DNA from: Haloferax namakaokahaiae
Lineage (GTDB): Archaea > Halobacteriota > Halobacteria > Halobacteriales > Haloferacaceae
Assembly: GCF_042663225.1 (NCBI RefSeq)
Contig: NZ_JBHTAA010000001.1
Span: 682,001 to 746,000 of the forward strand
DNA: 64,000 nt
Reading direction: 5' to 3'
Position 1 is the stretch's first letter. Each line of letters begins with the position of its first letter. The translations under genes were made by a program, and so were the position numbers. This document shows, piece after piece, positions 35,140-44,299 of the stretch. Under the pieces are notes generated by a model. That model made no database searches. It saw only the letters and a list, made by a program, of their open reading frames with translations, and had not been told where the DNA came from.

Positions 35140-36669
35140 GTGTCTGATATTGCAGAATCAATTGGTTCGTTAGCCGAGAGTGCAGTGCTAATGATGGTTG
35201 GCTCTCTAGTTGGAAGGTCACTTGGATTAGTTGCAGAGACACTTATCGCTCGAGAACTGGGTCCCGAATTATTCGGAGGGGTGGCATTGGCATATACGAT
35301 TGTGATGACCTCTGGAAACATCATTCTCCTTGGAATTCACGATGGTGTGACTAGACTAACATCAGCTGAAACAAATTCTTCAGATAAATTGGAGTTCGTT
35401 CTTGCAGGAGGAATTACCGCTGCACTCGCAGGGACAATAGGTATGATTTTCATGGGTTTATTTTCTGAGGGACTCGCTCAGATTATGAACCAACGGTCGC
35501 TAGCAAGATACCTGCTATTCATCGCACCGTATCTAATCCTTTTTCCGTTATCGAAAATCATCATTGCAACTCTCCGCGCTGAAGGACGGAGTGTCGCCAC
35601 AGTCCTTTCACGGGCAATTGCTGCTCGACTAGGTGGCGTCGGTATCCTTGTCTGTCTCCTGTTTTTTGGCTGGACAACAGGAGCGGCGATAACATACTGG
35701 CTTAGCGTCCCGACAATAATAATTCTTGCAGGCGGGGGATTCGTTATTCGTTCTGAATCAATAGAAATCGAAGACTTTTCTCTACCATCTAAAGATTCAT
35801 TTTCGAACTTATGGCAATTCTCGTGGCCGTTAGCACTCAGTTCTATTGTATTTCTACTCTTGTCTCAATTTGACGTGCTGATGATTGGGTACTTTCTGGA
35901 TGCGAGTAGTGTCGGGAACTACCGTGCAATCCAACCTCTCCGCCAAGCAGCCACAGTTGTACTAACGTCCTTCAGTTTCCTCTTTCTGCCCCTCGCGACC
36001 AGATCCTACGAGCAAGGTGAATTTTCAGAATTGAATCGTTTATTCACTACGATTACAAAATGGTCGGTAGTGATTACACTGCCAGTCATTCTCATGTTCG
36101 TATTTGCAGCCGATGAAGTAGTCTCCATCTTGTTTGGTCCTGCATATGGAAATGCCGCACTACCTCTTTCCATTCTCTCGGGCGGGTTGTTTCTCCGAGC
36201 ATTAGTGGGACCAAATGGGGATGTGGTAAAAGCAATTGGCCACACAAGGTTCGAGCTGTATTCGGGACTCAGCGGCGTTGCAGTGAATTTTTGTCTAAAT
36301 ATCTTACTGATACCTGCATATGGTATTGCTGGTGCAGCAGTCGCGACAGTCTGTGGCTATGCCGTATACAATCTACTCGAGCTCTATCTGATCTACAGAG
36401 AAATAGGAATCAGTCCGTTCTCGATCGACATCTTAAAACCTGTAATCGCTTGCACACTGGTTGTTTGGGCCTTTTACTCTCACATTCAAGTCGACAGTAA
36501 AATTGTGTCGATAATAGTTGTGGGTGTCACTTCGGCGGGGGTAACCGTAGTTTCACTTGTGGCCACAAAGAGCATAGAAGAAACCGATCTGTTACTAGTT
36601 GATCGGCTTGAGAGTAGACTTGGGCGAGAACTGAAGCGGACACGACAAATACTGTATTTGGGAAGATAA
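35140..36669 (+). CDS. Oligosaccharide flippase (Wzx / MATE-like)
   Basis: 509 residues, about 14 predicted helices, with the polysaccharide-biosynthesis-protein pattern (GRSLGLVAETLIARELGPELFGGVALAYTIV near the start, FDVLMIGYFLDASSVGNYRAI, and PLSILSGGLFLRALVGPNGDVVKAIGHTRFELYS). It is likely to flip a lipid-linked oligosaccharide across the membrane, similar to AglR. It starts at GTG 35140. GC content is clearly lower than in the flanking chromosome, like the following genes. Its glycan substrate is presumably made by the glycosyltransferases of this island. Confidence 0.9.
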   Translation: MSDIAESIGSLAESAVLMMVGSLVGRSLGLVAETLIARELGPELFGGVALAYTIVMTSGNIILLGIHDGVTRLTSAETNSSDKLEFVLAGGITAALAGTIGMIFMGLFSEGLAQIMNQRSLARYLLFIAPYLILFPLSKIIIATLRAEGRSVATVLSRAIAARLGGVGILVCLLFFGWTTGAAITYWLSVPTIIILAGGGFVIRSESIEIEDFSLPSKDSFSNLWQFSWPLALSSIVFLLLSQFDVLMIGYFLDASSVGNYRAIQPLRQAATVVLTSFSFLFLPLATRSYEQGEFSELNRLFTTITKWSVVITLPVILMFVFAADEVVSILFGPAYGNAALPLSILSGGLFLRALVGPNGDVVKAIGHTRFELYSGLSGVAVNFCLNILLIPAYGIAGAAVATVCGYAVYNLLELYLIYREIGISPFSIDILKPVIACTLVVWAFYSHIQVDSKIVSIIVVGVTSAGVTVVSLVATKSIEETDLLLVDRLESRLGRELKRTRQILYLGR

Positions 36670-36704
36670 CCGGCGACCCGATACTAAATCAACGCATGGT
36701 GAAT

Positions 36705-36713
36705 CTTTTAATC
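36705..36713 (+). promoter_or_regulatory. TATA-like box for the 452-residue phosphatase-superfamily gene
   Basis: CTTTTAATC is centred about 31 nt upstream of ATG 36740, compatible with a leaderless promoter. Confidence 0.4.
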
Positions 36714-36739
36714 AAGAAACACACACTATTCCTCAACAG

Positions 36740-38098
36740 ATGAATATCGTATTGATAGTCCTCGATACTGCTCGAGGCGATATCACAAATTCACTCATAG
36801 AAGACGGAGAGCTTCCCAACCTGGCTGCACTCGCCAAGAATGGTCAATGGTACACCGATGCGCGCGCAAATGGACCATGGACTGTTCCCTCCCACGGAAG
36901 TATCTTCACGGGAGAGTATCCGAGTGAGAGCGGAATAACCGGCGATGATCCCACGTACTATAATGTTCCACTTGTTGAAGAACTAAGTTCGAAAGGATAC
37001 GCAACTGCTGGGTATTCCGCAAATCCGTGGTTAAGTGCTGAATTCAACTTCAATTCAGCATTCGACGTATTTCACAACAAATTTGACTATGATCCAAATG
37101 GTATATCAATCTCACATTTGTTTAGGGAAAGCACCAATCCATCGGACCTCTTGATGACATTTTTTAGTGAAATTCGAGACAAACCCGTGGCATCATCATT
37201 AATTAATTTATTATTCTGGGCATATCAACGTTCCCGTAGAAAAGATTCTGGAGGGAAATACCTTCTTTCACGTGCAGCGGATCGATTGGTAAAAGACCCT
37301 GAAAGAGACGATTTCATATTCGTGAATGTCACAGAACCACATCTTGCTTACAGCGTGCCGGATGAGTGGCTACCAAAAGATATCACAAAATCTGATTTAA
37401 ACAATATTGAGCAAGATCCCGCACAGTATAATGCCAACATTTCAGACATTTCCGAAGACGAATTCGGTATTCTGCGAGATACATATCGGTCAACGTTGAA
37501 ATACGTCGACCATCAGCTAGAGCAGTTAATAAAGAAAGCATCTGATAATACGACTATCATCGTAGCAGGTGACCACGGTGAGCTTCTAGGTGAGCACAAT
37601 AGATTTGGTCATCAGTATTCACTCCACCGAGAGTTGCTGCACGTTCCACTGGTAATCAACGGACCAACAATTGAACCAAAAAAAGTCACTGAAACAGTTG
37701 AACTCAAAAGTCTCTGCGAAATTATTCTCGGACTCGCAGAAAATGAAACTAGACGTCTTCCAGAACAGCCCTACCACATCGCAGAAACGATATCTCCTAG
37801 GCCATCTTTGGCCACTCTTAAACAAAAGGACGGATCAAGTCCTGGTGAGTATGTATATATGTATAATCACGGGGCTAGGTCCATCACAAGTGACAGGGGC
37901 AAACTCATTGAATTCCCGGATGGTGATGTCAAGTTCATCAACGAAGACGGCAGTGAAGCGACCGCTTCACAAGAGCTTCGAGAGTCATTACACTCAACCC
38001 TAGCAAACGAATGCGGAGAAATTATCTCAGGGAGGGACACTGACCTCAAAGTTTCTGAAGATATAAAATCTCAACTCAAGGATTTAGGCTACGCGTGA
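36740..38098 (+). CDS. Sulfatase-like alkaline-phosphatase-superfamily enzyme 1
   Basis: 452 residues. N-terminal metal motif VLIVLDTARGD (D9), nucleophile region WTVPSHGSIFTGEYPSESG, and VAGDHGELLGEHNRFGHQ near residue 280. The residue at the sulfatase Cys/Ser position is T48, as in lipoteichoic-acid-synthase-type phosphotransferases, rather than Cys/Ser destined for formylglycine. It may remove or transfer phosphate/sulfate groups on surface glycans. It ends with LKDLGYA, the tail shared by the island's enzymes. It follows the flippase in the same direction and is AT-rich. Confidence 0.88.
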   Translation: MNIVLIVLDTARGDITNSLIEDGELPNLAALAKNGQWYTDARANGPWTVPSHGSIFTGEYPSESGITGDDPTYYNVPLVEELSSKGYATAGYSANPWLSAEFNFNSAFDVFHNKFDYDPNGISISHLFRESTNPSDLLMTFFSEIRDKPVASSLINLLFWAYQRSRRKDSGGKYLLSRAADRLVKDPERDDFIFVNVTEPHLAYSVPDEWLPKDITKSDLNNIEQDPAQYNANISDISEDEFGILRDTYRSTLKYVDHQLEQLIKKASDNTTIIVAGDHGELLGEHNRFGHQYSLHRELLHVPLVINGPTIEPKKVTETVELKSLCEIILGLAENETRRLPEQPYHIAETISPRPSLATLKQKDGSSPGEYVYMYNHGARSITSDRGKLIEFPDGDVKFINEDGSEATASQELRESLHSTLANECGEIISGRDTDLKVSEDIKSQLKDLGYA

Positions 38099-38188
38099 AG
38101 GTTGAACTCCAACATCACATCAGTCAAATGGAAATTGTTGTAGCATGTTGGATAGACTCGTCATCTTTGGAGATTCGCCACAGTTGAA

Positions 38189-39115
38189 TCAGGCATAACC
38201 AAGAGCAGACAATTGCTCTTGACGGCTAATGCCAGTGTTTTTCTCAAGCCATTCGTTGGGTGAACGCTCGCCAGAATCTGTTGCAGTGGTCTCTATCCAA
38301 GGTACTTTACGCAGATTCGTCAACGGAAGGTTAGGAGGATGGCCATACACTCCCCACTCACCTGTTGAGTTTCCGTGGTCAGAGGTCACAACCACTTTTT
38401 TTGCTTCCACATTTCGTAAAAGTTCAGATACCTCATCAAGGCCCAATCGAAGATTCTCCCGATATCCATGCCAAACGTCGTCAAACTTGAGACCACCATC
38501 GCCGAGTCGTTCCCAGACATCTCGCCAATCTTGGTTTCCGAATTTGTCGAGTTCCTTCCCCTTACTTAGTTCAGGTGCTGAAATGAATGGGCAGTGGGGT
38601 TGCATGTAGTGAGCGATAACTCGCTCATGTTCTTCCTCACGCATGAGACGAATTGTCTCATCAGTCACCGCCTCAGGAGGAACAGTACCTGGATCAGTCC
38701 ATGCTGAGCGCCATAATTCAATCAATTCTGCGAATTCATTAGCCTCTAGTTCACTCTTGCTGAACGGATTTCCACAGATGTACGCGGTGTTTTTCATCTC
38801 TGTAAGTCGATCACGTGTGAAAGTACGCCTCATCCAGAAAGCAGTCGTACTATCAACGGACCAAATGTTGTCAAGATTATTTGCCCATCCGTAATCACCG
38901 CTAACCTCTTTCATCAGGTCATATCGGCAAGCATCCATCACAATAAGTAAGTCCCAATCTTCGTCATAAATAGACGTTCCCGAAGGCCTGATTAGATTTC
39001 CTCCTGAAAGAGCTTTATATTTCACTGGTTGCATCGACTCTTTGACTCCATCCAGACCATTAGCACGGACTCGATCGAACGATTTTGCCAACCAAGACTG
39101 TATATCCATAATCAC
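38189..39115 (-). CDS. Short alkaline-phosphatase-superfamily protein A
   Basis: 308 residues. It belongs to a compact branch of the superfamily: LLIVMDACRYD supplies the first metal Asp, SVDSTTAFWMRRTF is the probable nucleophile region, PHCPFI is mid-protein, and VVVTSDHGNSTGEWGVYGHPP is the second metal site. No signal peptide is seen; the enzyme appears cytoplasmic or membrane-peripheral. It ends LSALGYA. It is a close paralogue of the next minus-strand gene, and both lie between larger sulfatase-like genes. The substrate is unknown; a glycan phosphate or sulfate is plausible. Confidence 0.82.
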   Translation of the reverse strand: MIMDIQSWLAKSFDRVRANGLDGVKESMQPVKYKALSGGNLIRPSGTSIYDEDWDLLIVMDACRYDLMKEVSGDYGWANNLDNIWSVDSTTAFWMRRTFTRDRLTEMKNTAYICGNPFSKSELEANEFAELIELWRSAWTDPGTVPPEAVTDETIRLMREEEHERVIAHYMQPHCPFISAPELSKGKELDKFGNQDWRDVWERLGDGGLKFDDVWHGYRENLRLGLDEVSELLRNVEAKKVVVTSDHGNSTGEWGVYGHPPNLPLTNLRKVPWIETTATDSGERSPNEWLEKNTGISRQEQLSALGYA

Positions 39116-39205
39116 TCAATGAGAGTTTTGTGTCTTGTTACTTCTGGTTGAATTGTTCAAGTTCCTCGCATAAGGCCATATGCCGGCCCAAAAAATCTGT
39201 TTGGT

Positions 39206-40099
39206 TTATTCCGCATAGCCCATTGCTCTCAGATGTTCTGTGAGTTCTTCATCGCTCCGTGAATGGTCGCGTCTAGGTTCATCCGAGATAATCTCTCGCC
39301 GGTCATCAAAAGGCAGTTCGAACCAGGGAATACGTACTAATTCATCGTAATAGACACTAATTGGGTGACCATATTCTTTTAGATAGAACGGTGGTTTCCG
39401 TTCCCCAAGCATTTCACCATGGTCGGCAGAGATCACAGTTTTACCGTCGATTTTGGATACCAAGCGCCGAACTTCAGGGATTACGTGGTCAAGAGTATCT
39501 CTATATGCTTGTTTCAATGTATCATCGGGCGCGTTTGTTTTGCCCATGAGTTGTGCGACGTTGAGGCTTCGAGCATCCTGGAAGTATTCACGAGCGGTTT
39601 CGCCAACATAGGGCGCATGGGGCTGAACGTAATGAACCAGCAGCCGTTTATTGGGTGATTCACGGTGTGCTTCAATCGCAGCATCAGTAACGTCACCGGC
39701 GCCAACGGTTCCCATCTCGTTACGGTAGTCCTCGCTCGTTAGCCATTCAGCATCAAATATTGATGCATTGATGTCATTTTTCAAACGGTCTAACCACCCA
39801 TTTGCGGCCACATATACCAAATCAAATTCTTCTCTTCCCGAAAATGTATTTGTCACCCACTCTTTGGTTGCCGAGCCTAAAGAACGCTTATTTGAGAGGT
39901 TGCCTTCTAAATCGTGTCGTGACACTGCCGACCGAAATTCGTCATACCGGCAAGCATCGAGAATAACCAACGTATCCCAATCTTTGTCTAGGAAGTTTTC
40001 TCCATTTGGAGATGACCGGAATACTGTCTTTCTGAGCGCCTCTCGCTGAATCGAAGTCGGCTGCTGAAGTGCGTAATGTAATTCTTTTAGCGAATACAT
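39206..40099 (-). CDS. Short alkaline-phosphatase-superfamily protein B
   Basis: 297 residues, paralogue of protein A: TLVILDACRYDEFRS, SLGSATKEWVTNTF (candidate nucleophile S/T), VHYVQPHAPYVG, VISADHGEMLGERK and EYGHPISVYYDELVRIPWFEL. It ends LRAMGYAE, the island's shared tail. The tandem arrangement on the minus strand (91-bp gap) suggests one operon. It probably acts on the same glycan as its neighbour. AT-rich codon use points to the same transferred segment. Confidence 0.82.
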   Translation of the reverse strand: MYSLKELHYALQQPTSIQREALRKTVFRSSPNGENFLDKDWDTLVILDACRYDEFRSAVSRHDLEGNLSNKRSLGSATKEWVTNTFSGREEFDLVYVAANGWLDRLKNDINASIFDAEWLTSEDYRNEMGTVGAGDVTDAAIEAHRESPNKRLLVHYVQPHAPYVGETAREYFQDARSLNVAQLMGKTNAPDDTLKQAYRDTLDHVIPEVRRLVSKIDGKTVISADHGEMLGERKPPFYLKEYGHPISVYYDELVRIPWFELPFDDRREIISDEPRRDHSRSDEELTEHLRAMGYAE

Positions 40100-40656
40100 T
40101 GTTAGCTCACATCAGATGATAAACCAGATACTATTTAGTCATTGTTAGTCAATCATCTATTTTATTAATTATTCCTGCCATGTCTTGGCGGGATTTGGTG
40201 ATCTCATTACCAATATGCGGGGAAGGCGACCTCGGCACCACCGGGCCAACTGCCAATACTCAAAATGGTGAGGCAGTAGGATATAATGAGTGAAAATCTA
40301 CTAGTTATCAAAAAATCACATAACTATGGACAATTTCGACGAGATAGACCACTCTGGGAATAATCAATGAACGGCTGCTGATACAGTATTTGAGTTCAAT
40401 TATCGCTGCGCGCGTAACGTTTCTTTTTGACCATTTGTGCCGGTGTGCCAATTATAGTTCATGGATATGAATTTTTTTATAATTGAGCTCGCTTTTCGCT
40501 ATATTCACAGAGTGGATTTGAATAAATCACGATTATTTTCCCTAATATCGAGAGTGTTTTTGGGCATCAGAGAGGTTTTCATCAGATATTGGGAGTCAAA
40601 GTTCTGCTCGCGTATTCTGCGCGGCTAAAAGATGTGAATCAGCCGATTACTGATGC
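40100..40656. other. AT-rich intergenic region in the glycan island
   Basis: 557 bp with very low GC and no ORF of haloarchaeal composition. It holds several A/T runs (e.g. near 40470-40480) and no clear inverted repeats. It could contain promoters for the flanking minus-strand gene. I see no gene or mobile element in it. Confidence 0.6.
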
Positions 40657-42081
40657 TTACTTGTATCCAAGTGCTTCAAGCCGCGCGTTTACAGCTGTAC
40701 CAGTCTGTTGGAGGCCAGAATCCTGGAGCCACTCACGCTGACTCTCTGAGAGCGGTGCGACTGGGGTGTTTGCTTTCTCGCGATTATCTGGCGATATCTC
40801 GTACGTGGTGGTCTCAATCTCGGATCCTCCCCACGGGCACGAATGTACAGTCTGGACCCCATCATTGATGATACTGATTTTCAGGATTTCAAGTTCATCA
40901 AGCGCTGATGCGTCTTCTCCGTATTGGTCACGGAGTTCATTGACGCGCCACGTAGGCCCATCAACATAGGTTGCAACTTGTGGCTCTTCCCACACCGATG
41001 TAAATGAATCGACGGATGTAATTTCACCAGAGATTACGCCATCGAGTGCCTGTGCGAGGCCTACTAATGAAGTGGAGGTGTCAATATTTTTCTCTGTGAG
41101 TTCCCACGAGTCGGGGAAAGAGATGAACGCAGGGACAGAGATTCCGTGCGGGTGCGTTGAGACGTGATGTCCAACCATTCCTTCATCGCCAAATAGCTGG
41201 CCGTGATCACCTACGATTACGACTAGGGCATTTTGAAGGCGGTCATAATTCGAATCGAACCAGTCACTAACTAGCCTGTCGACGTAGGCAGCTTGGTGTT
41301 GATAGATTTCTTCCATCCAAGATTGTACTGTTCCCCACCTTTCAAACTCCGAACGTGTCTTTGCTGGCAGTGGTTCCTTGAATACGTACCCACGGTTGTC
41401 ACACGCGGCGTAGAGTGCTTCAATCTCTGACAGTGAGGGCGTCAATTCGCTCTCCGGTGGCGGACAATAATGGGGATTATGTGTATCCAATAGATTCGCG
41501 ACCGCGAAAACTGGTTTGTGACGGTTCATGTGATCCTCCAGGTGTGCTAGCACGCAATCGCCGTGGTGTGGGAATTCGGCCACAGATACATCAGCGAAAT
41601 GCCTCTTTATCGATGTGAGTGTGTTAACAGTATCTCGAAGTGGTGTTTCACCGGTGAGGATATCTCTGCATGCTTTGATACCCGAGGTCACGGATTTATC
41701 TGAGAGTACACGTGCAGGCGACCAACTTGTAGGATACCGCTTGAGATCAACATCTTCGTCAACAACATCCATCCCGTCGTCAAAGCCGTTTGACGACCCG
41801 AAGGTTGGGTTTTCCGTAACAAGAACGCTCGTGTACCCTGCGTCTTGGGCATGTCTGGGTATTTTTCCTTTCCCGGCCGGAAGTGTGTCTCCACGTCTAG
41901 ATGCCCCGTGAATGTCTGGGCTCTCTCCAGAAACGAGTGTCGCGTGCGCTGGGAGCGTCCAAGTTCCGCTTGAGTAACAATTTGAAACCGATAGGTCGGT
42001 TCGTTCTTCGATACGATTCAGTTTTTCACGCTCGGCAGCGCGTAAGCAATCTGGAACTAAAACCAGAATGCCGTGTGACAT
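40657..42081 (-). CDS. Sulfatase-like alkaline-phosphatase-superfamily enzyme 2
   Basis: 474 residues from ATG 42081; the open frame runs to 42156, but the upstream residues are out of character. Motifs: GILVLVPDCLRA (D11), GTWTLPAHATLVSGESPDIHG with T42 at the nucleophile position, and VVIVGDHGQLFGDEGMVGHH. It ends LEALGYK. Thr instead of Cys/Ser again argues against formylglycine sulfatase chemistry. It is divergent from the next membrane-protein gene across a 387-bp gap. Confidence 0.86.
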   Translation of the reverse strand: MSHGILVLVPDCLRAAEREKLNRIEERTDLSVSNCYSSGTWTLPAHATLVSGESPDIHGASRRGDTLPAGKGKIPRHAQDAGYTSVLVTENPTFGSSNGFDDGMDVVDEDVDLKRYPTSWSPARVLSDKSVTSGIKACRDILTGETPLRDTVNTLTSIKRHFADVSVAEFPHHGDCVLAHLEDHMNRHKPVFAVANLLDTHNPHYCPPPESELTPSLSEIEALYAACDNRGYVFKEPLPAKTRSEFERWGTVQSWMEEIYQHQAAYVDRLVSDWFDSNYDRLQNALVVIVGDHGQLFGDEGMVGHHVSTHPHGISVPAFISFPDSWELTEKNIDTSTSLVGLAQALDGVISGEITSVDSFTSVWEEPQVATYVDGPTWRVNELRDQYGEDASALDELEILKISIINDGVQTVHSCPWGGSEIETTTYEISPDNREKANTPVAPLSESQREWLQDSGLQQTGTAVNARLEALGYK

Positions 42082-42468
42082 ATTTCTATTACTCACATCG
42101 AACCTCGAACATATATGACTGCGGGTCAGACAACTCGCAGACTTTCGATTAAGCACCCTCTTGTGAATAGACCGTTACTTCTGAATACTCCTCGCTTCAC
42201 TCCAGTCGGGGCGGGCATCGAGGCCGGTAATGTTAGACGTATTCGCAGAAACGACTGTATCTGTATCTTGTTGGGACATTGATCGACTCAGTTGAGTATT
42301 GTGATTACCCCTGTCCGGGAGGAATCGACGAGGTCGTCGCGAGAACCGCAAAATGAGTTAGGCGACGAGGTCGCAGTCGTTTAGCTATCGGTGCTCAATA
42401 TGACTCGCATTGAGACTAGACAGAATTCTAGGAAAATTATTACGCGTTGAGTCTGATCTATTCACAAG
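42082..42468. other. Divergent intergenic region
   Basis: 387 bp between divergent genes, locally GC-richer than its surroundings. It contains an 11-bp direct repeat CGACGAGGTCG at 42326-42336 and 42363-42373. The GC-rich patch could be a remnant of an older insertion, but no transposase fragment is legible. A TATA-like AAATTATTACG near 42438 lies about 31 nt before ATG 42469. Confidence 0.5.
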
Positions 42469-44142
42469 ATGGCAAAGAGCGCAAAACTAGCCGCATCGGT
42501 TGTTCTCCTCTCGCTCAGCCTCCACGTTCTGGGGTCACATGTAATAGGATATCTCTACCCGGCCGTATCGATCGCCCTAATAATCGGTGTGATTGGAATT
42601 CTACTTGTTCTGGTGGCAACTGACCTCCGTTCGTCTAAAGCGGTCTACCTACTTGCAGGTCTCAGTGCTTTTCACAGGGTTTGGCTTTATACTTTTCCTG
42701 CCAGTATGATGCGTTTCGACCCAGACGCCTACGCAGTTCGGAGCCAAGTCATTATCAACACAAGCAGTATTGACACCGTTGTCGGGGATTTCTATCACAT
42801 TGCCGCCGCTTTTCCAATCACTGGAGCCGTAACTAGCCTCATAACAAATCTCAACATCGACGCGGCCTATGCCATATTCCCGCTCATCCTTGGCTTTGTC
42901 CTTCCTCTCTTCGCCGCGATCCTCGCCTGCCATGTCGTTCCTTCAAAGGCCTCAGCCCCGGTGGCAGCAGCAATCGTTACGGTTGGTGCCCCATCGACTA
43001 CGTTTTCAATCGCACCAATTCCGATAACTCTCGCTTCAATTTTCCTCACGGGTGCAGTAGCCGTAGCTGTCCTGGCGCCAACACGCTTGCGCCTAAGATG
43101 GATTATATTGATTATGGTCTTCGGAGTCGGAGCTACTTTCACACACAAGCTTCCGCTGCTCATCCTAGCAGGCATTTCCGGCCTATTCGTGGTATACACC
43201 AAAGGACTGAGAGTCGTTAATAGTGAAGTCAGAGACAGCTACGGAAACATGCTTACTGGACTCGCTGGGTCACTACTCATCGTGCAATGGGCATACGCAA
43301 CAAACTACCTTCAGGACGGGGTATTTCATATATTTGAACTCGTCGGTGTGAGTGTGGCAAACGGCAATGTAACCGCACCTTTGGCTGCTGAACGACTGAG
43401 TCAGCCTATGTTGGTTTCCTTGATGAACAACATCTTCTATCCGCTATTATTGGAAGTTGGTGGCGTTGCTGGACTTCTCTTTATACGCGAGTATCGCAGA
43501 CGGAACGTTCGGATGCTCCAAGCCGCTGCAGGAGTAGCTGTCCTCCTTACTGTTCCGAGTGTTGTAACAGGATTGGGCCCCGGATTTCAAAGAGTCTACA
43601 TATACGGGTCGGCGTTTGTGGCCGCACTCATCGCTGCTGGACTGACAAAAGTTGAGTGGACAGATTCACGCTGGCGACAAGTCTTTGCGGCCACAGCCGT
43701 CGTTGCAATCATCATTTCGAACCCACTGTCTGTAGCCGCGACACCCGACTACCCCGGAACACCCAGGCAGTACCTCACAGCGGCCGAAGTTGAGGGCAAA
43801 CAATTCACCGACGACCACACGGAAGGCGTAGTTTATCGGGATTTGGTATATGGAGATGAAGTAGTCGACTTTGAGGCTGCATCTCGTGGAGATGACTGGC
43901 ATCAAAGACAGGTTCCAAATCCGTGGGATCCGGGACTCTTGAGTTCGGAGTTGTACAACGGTACGCTCCTGACCAAAGGCTATGAGAGAGTGTCTCTACG
44001 CACAAATGTAGATGTCTGGCGTCTTCGTGGTGGGTGGTATCGACTAGACTGGAATCCTGAACAATCTCTCAACAAAGTATACAACCGCGTCTATTCAAAT
44101 GGTGGAGTCGTAACCTATGATAAGCCTAGTGCCGTTGTCTAA
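42469..44142 (+). CDS. Large polytopic membrane protein of the glycan island
   Basis: 557 residues with about twelve hydrophobic helices and a soluble C-terminal ~120 residues (after ~430). The loop MRFDPDAYAVRSQVIINTSSIDTVVGDFYHIAAAFP after the third helix holds acidic residues and may be the active loop of a GT-C-like transferase or polymerase, but no DxD is certain. Haloarchaeal glycan clusters often encode such proteins without an assigned role; it might polymerise or transfer the glycan. It is not recognised as AglB. AT-rich like its neighbours. Confidence 0.8.
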   Translation: MAKSAKLAASVVLLSLSLHVLGSHVIGYLYPAVSIALIIGVIGILLVLVATDLRSSKAVYLLAGLSAFHRVWLYTFPASMMRFDPDAYAVRSQVIINTSSIDTVVGDFYHIAAAFPITGAVTSLITNLNIDAAYAIFPLILGFVLPLFAAILACHVVPSKASAPVAAAIVTVGAPSTTFSIAPIPITLASIFLTGAVAVAVLAPTRLRLRWIILIMVFGVGATFTHKLPLLILAGISGLFVVYTKGLRVVNSEVRDSYGNMLTGLAGSLLIVQWAYATNYLQDGVFHIFELVGVSVANGNVTAPLAAERLSQPMLVSLMNNIFYPLLLEVGGVAGLLFIREYRRRNVRMLQAAAGVAVLLTVPSVVTGLGPGFQRVYIYGSAFVAALIAAGLTKVEWTDSRWRQVFAATAVVAIIISNPLSVAATPDYPGTPRQYLTAAEVEGKQFTDDHTEGVVYRDLVYGDEVVDFEAASRGDDWHQRQVPNPWDPGLLSSELYNGTLLTKGYERVSLRTNVDVWRLRGGWYRLDWNPEQSLNKVYNRVYSNGGVVTYDKPSAVV

Positions 44143-44299
44143 TCAAGAGAGGGAACTGTCAGTCGGTACGTAATCAAGCAGGCATATACAAACCCAGAAC
44201 CCCCCAGATCTACAGTATTAAAAGGAACCATGAACAGTGGTCTGTTCTCTTATGGGTTAACGAGCCCAGTTTAGAGCACCATCAAATATGCCTTGTAAC

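Noticed and set aside
42326..42373. Two 11-bp direct repeats CGACGAGGTCG suggesting an insertion-sequence scar
   Set aside because: No transposase fragment or terminal inverted repeats can be read; such GC-rich words are common in this genome.
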